This document shows positions 5,633-6,741 of a stretch of DNA of 6,741 bases, in pieces. The stretch lies in NCBI GenBank assembly GCA_017935825.1, contig JAGBGW010000192.1, positions 1-6,741 of the forward strand, read 5' to 3'. Source of the stretch: Clostridia bacterium (GTDB lineage Bacteria; Bacillota; Clostridia; Christensenellales; Maliibacteriaceae). The position numbers were made by a program, and so were the translations under genes. How positions within the stretch are numbered: the first letter of the stretch is position 1; every line of letters begins with the position of its first letter. Below the pieces are notes generated by a model. It saw only the letters and a list, made by a program, of their open reading frames with translations, was not told the DNA's origin and did not search any database.

Positions 5633-5638
5633 CCTCCC
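5633..5638 (-). promoter_or_regulatory. ribosome binding site of the lipoprotein adaptor gene
   Basis: GGGAGG on the minus strand is 11 nt before the ATG at 5621, longer than the usual 5-9 nt. No better start lies between, and the signal peptide begins right at this ATG, so the start stands. Confidence 0.75.
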
Positions 5639-5684
5639 ATTATCTTATGTGAGCAAACGCCCCAAAATACTCTACGTCTATAAT

Positions 5685-5713
5685 ACTATATATCCCATGG
5701 TTTTGTTTCTTAA
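5685..5713 (-). promoter_or_regulatory. candidate promoter of the exporter operon
   Basis: On the minus strand TTAAGA (5713-5708, 4 of 6 to consensus) and TATAGT (5690-5685, 5 of 6) are separated by exactly 17 bp in an AT-rich setting. Transcription would start near 5678, giving a leader of about 57 nt. I see no clear operator palindrome or riboswitch in the leader, and no regulator gene in the window. Overlapping TATTAT at 5686-5681 is an alternative -10 without a good -35. Confidence 0.55.
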
Positions 5714-5756
5714 GATATATTTATTTCTCTATAAATTATACTTTTTTATTTTAAAT

Positions 5757-5788
5757 AAAAAAGACCCTGCATTACTGCAAAGTCTTTT
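5757..5788 (-). terminator. intrinsic terminator of the AT-rich upstream gene
   Basis: On the minus strand GACTTTGCA and TGCAGGGTC form a 9-bp stem (two G-U pairs) closed by GTAA, a GNRA-type tetraloop, followed by a 6-T run (5762-5757). It lies about 30 nt past the stop codon at 5818 and before the operon promoter, separating the two transcription units. A shorter T-run on the plus side (5785-5788) gives weak bidirectional character. Its sequence resembles the operon terminator at 776-809. Confidence 0.85.
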
Positions 5789-5817
5789 CCTGATTTCACG
5801 TATTTTTGTATCCAGTT

Positions 5818-6741
5818 TTACCATTGAATGTAATCATTTACATTTTCTTGGATTTCAGGAATCATTGTTAACAAAATATGCGGTAACATTTCATCATACA
5901 CAGACATCGAGCCTGTTACACTTTCCTCATATCTTATCATCAAATGTGCTGGAATAACATAATTTCCACCATCGTCTTGTTCATACGTAACATAAATATC
6001 TTCCGATAATCTTCGAACCTGATACGGATCCATCACTGTTAACAAATCATTTTCGATCGTGTACGAATGCGTAAATTCTGTAGCTTCAAAGCTTCTTCCA
6101 TATACATTATATTTCAAATATGCAATTTGCGTTTTTACACCTTCGCCATAGTGATTGATAGTCCAATATGGCGCAAATGTATCAAGCGAAATCATAAAGA
6201 AATTTCCATTAAGCGATTCGCTTAATTCTTCGCTTTTCATAATTTCGAAATGCTCAGCATTTACTGCAAAAAAGTCCATCGCTACGCCCATATAAGGAGC
6301 ATTCTCTTCTACAAAAACAGCCACCGCTTCTTTTGCCGTCATCTGCGCAGGTGCCATAGGAAATCCTTCAGCATCACAAACTTCCACAAAATTACCACAT
6401 TTAATTGTAAAATTATACTGCGAATTTCCAATGTAAATTATACAGGGCAAATCCCATCCTAAATAAAGCTCATCAAAAAGAAAATCTGCAGAATAATCAA
6501 ACTCATTAATTCCCAAGAATAAGCTACCGTTTGGAGCTTCACCAATCAATTCAAATTCTTTAATAACATCACCGATTTTAACTTTCAAAAGAATGTTATC
6601 GTAAGTCGAATATGTTGCAGGAAGTTCATTATTCTCCAAAAGAACAAATTGAGCGATGTAATGTTCACTAAACGGATTCTTGGCAAATCTCACACAACCA
6701 CTTAATTCACTACTTGCAGTCGCAGTATTGCTAAAATCACC
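5818..6741 (-). CDS. protein of unknown function, 3' part, start beyond the right edge
   Basis: The frame is open from the right edge to a TAA at 5820-5818, giving 307 visible residues. A GTG at 6693 could be read as a start, but it lacks a clear ribosome binding site and the frame continues upstream (GDFSNTATASSELSGC...), so the gene is called as partial. The visible protein is acidic and mixed alpha/beta in appearance, rich in Tyr, Phe and Asn, with no transmembrane segment or motif I recognise; it ends VNDYIQW. The bases before position 6693 encode LSGC, but the preceding residues are polar, so this is not a lipobox. Base composition is markedly AT-rich compared with the exporter genes (15 G+C of 60 in 6541-6600 against 36 of 60 in 5521-5580), which suggests separate origin. 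It has its own terminator. No function is proposed. Confidence 0.85.
   Translation of the reverse strand, partial: GDFSNTATASSELSGCVRFAKNPFSEHYIAQFVLLENNELPATYSTYDNILLKVKIGDVIKEFELIGEAPNGSLFLGINEFDYSADFLFDELYLGWDLPCIIYIGNSQYNFTIKCGNFVEVCDAEGFPMAPAQMTAKEAVAVFVEENAPYMGVAMDFFAVNAEHFEIMKSEELSESLNGNFFMISLDTFAPYWTINHYGEGVKTQIAYLKYNVYGRSFEATEFTHSYTIENDLLTVMDPYQVRRLSEDIYVTYEQDDGGNYVIPAHLMIRYEESVTGSMSVYDEMLPHILLTMIPEIQENVNDYIQW

Overview
The window looks like a chromosomal segment from a gut-type member of the Clostridia (Oscillospiraceae/Lachnospiraceae-like Firmicutes). This rests on strong GGAGG-type ribosome binding sites, sigma-A-like promoters, a lipobox lipoprotein, and intergenic palindromic repeats that resemble families I associate with gut Clostridia (CCTTCCCC-TTGA-GGGGAAGG followed by GGATGAGGTG, and modules ending in CCCTACG). 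The genus cannot be fixed from sequence alone.

The core, 5713 down to 776 on the minus strand, is one compact four-gene operon for a MacAB/YknXYZ-type ABC exporter. In transcription order it holds: a promoter (5713-5685); a lipoprotein membrane-fusion adaptor (5621-4314); the ATPase (4310-3624, 3-nt gap); a second, membrane-anchored adaptor (3627-2089, ATGA overlap with the ATPase stop); the MacB/FtsX-like permease (2076-814, 12-nt gap); and a hairpin terminator 4 nt past the last stop. ATPase and permease would dimerise into the pump. The two different adaptors would form an extracellular collar or conduit for the substrate, which is unknown.

Upstream of the operon, at the right edge, is the 3' part of an AT-rich gene of unknown function on the same strand (6741-5818). 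It has its own terminator (5788-5757), so the exporter is probably an independent transcription unit. Downstream of the operon, 207-813 has no convincing gene. It is packed with short palindromic repeats: an inverted pair of CCTTCCCC-type elements and three same-orientation CCCTACG-type elements. Reading leftward from about 292 is a good promoter, then a ribosome binding site and a 57-codon ORF. The ORF runs into a nested palindrome and a 26-bp tandem array that reaches the left edge of the window. Whether this is a small gene, a structured RNA or a repeat element is open.

The most interesting points are the two-adaptor arrangement, a roughly 100-residue domain inserted between the hairpin helices of the second adaptor between acidic linkers, and the promoter-driven tandem-repeat locus at the left end. 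I see no CRISPR array, transposase, tRNA or rRNA.
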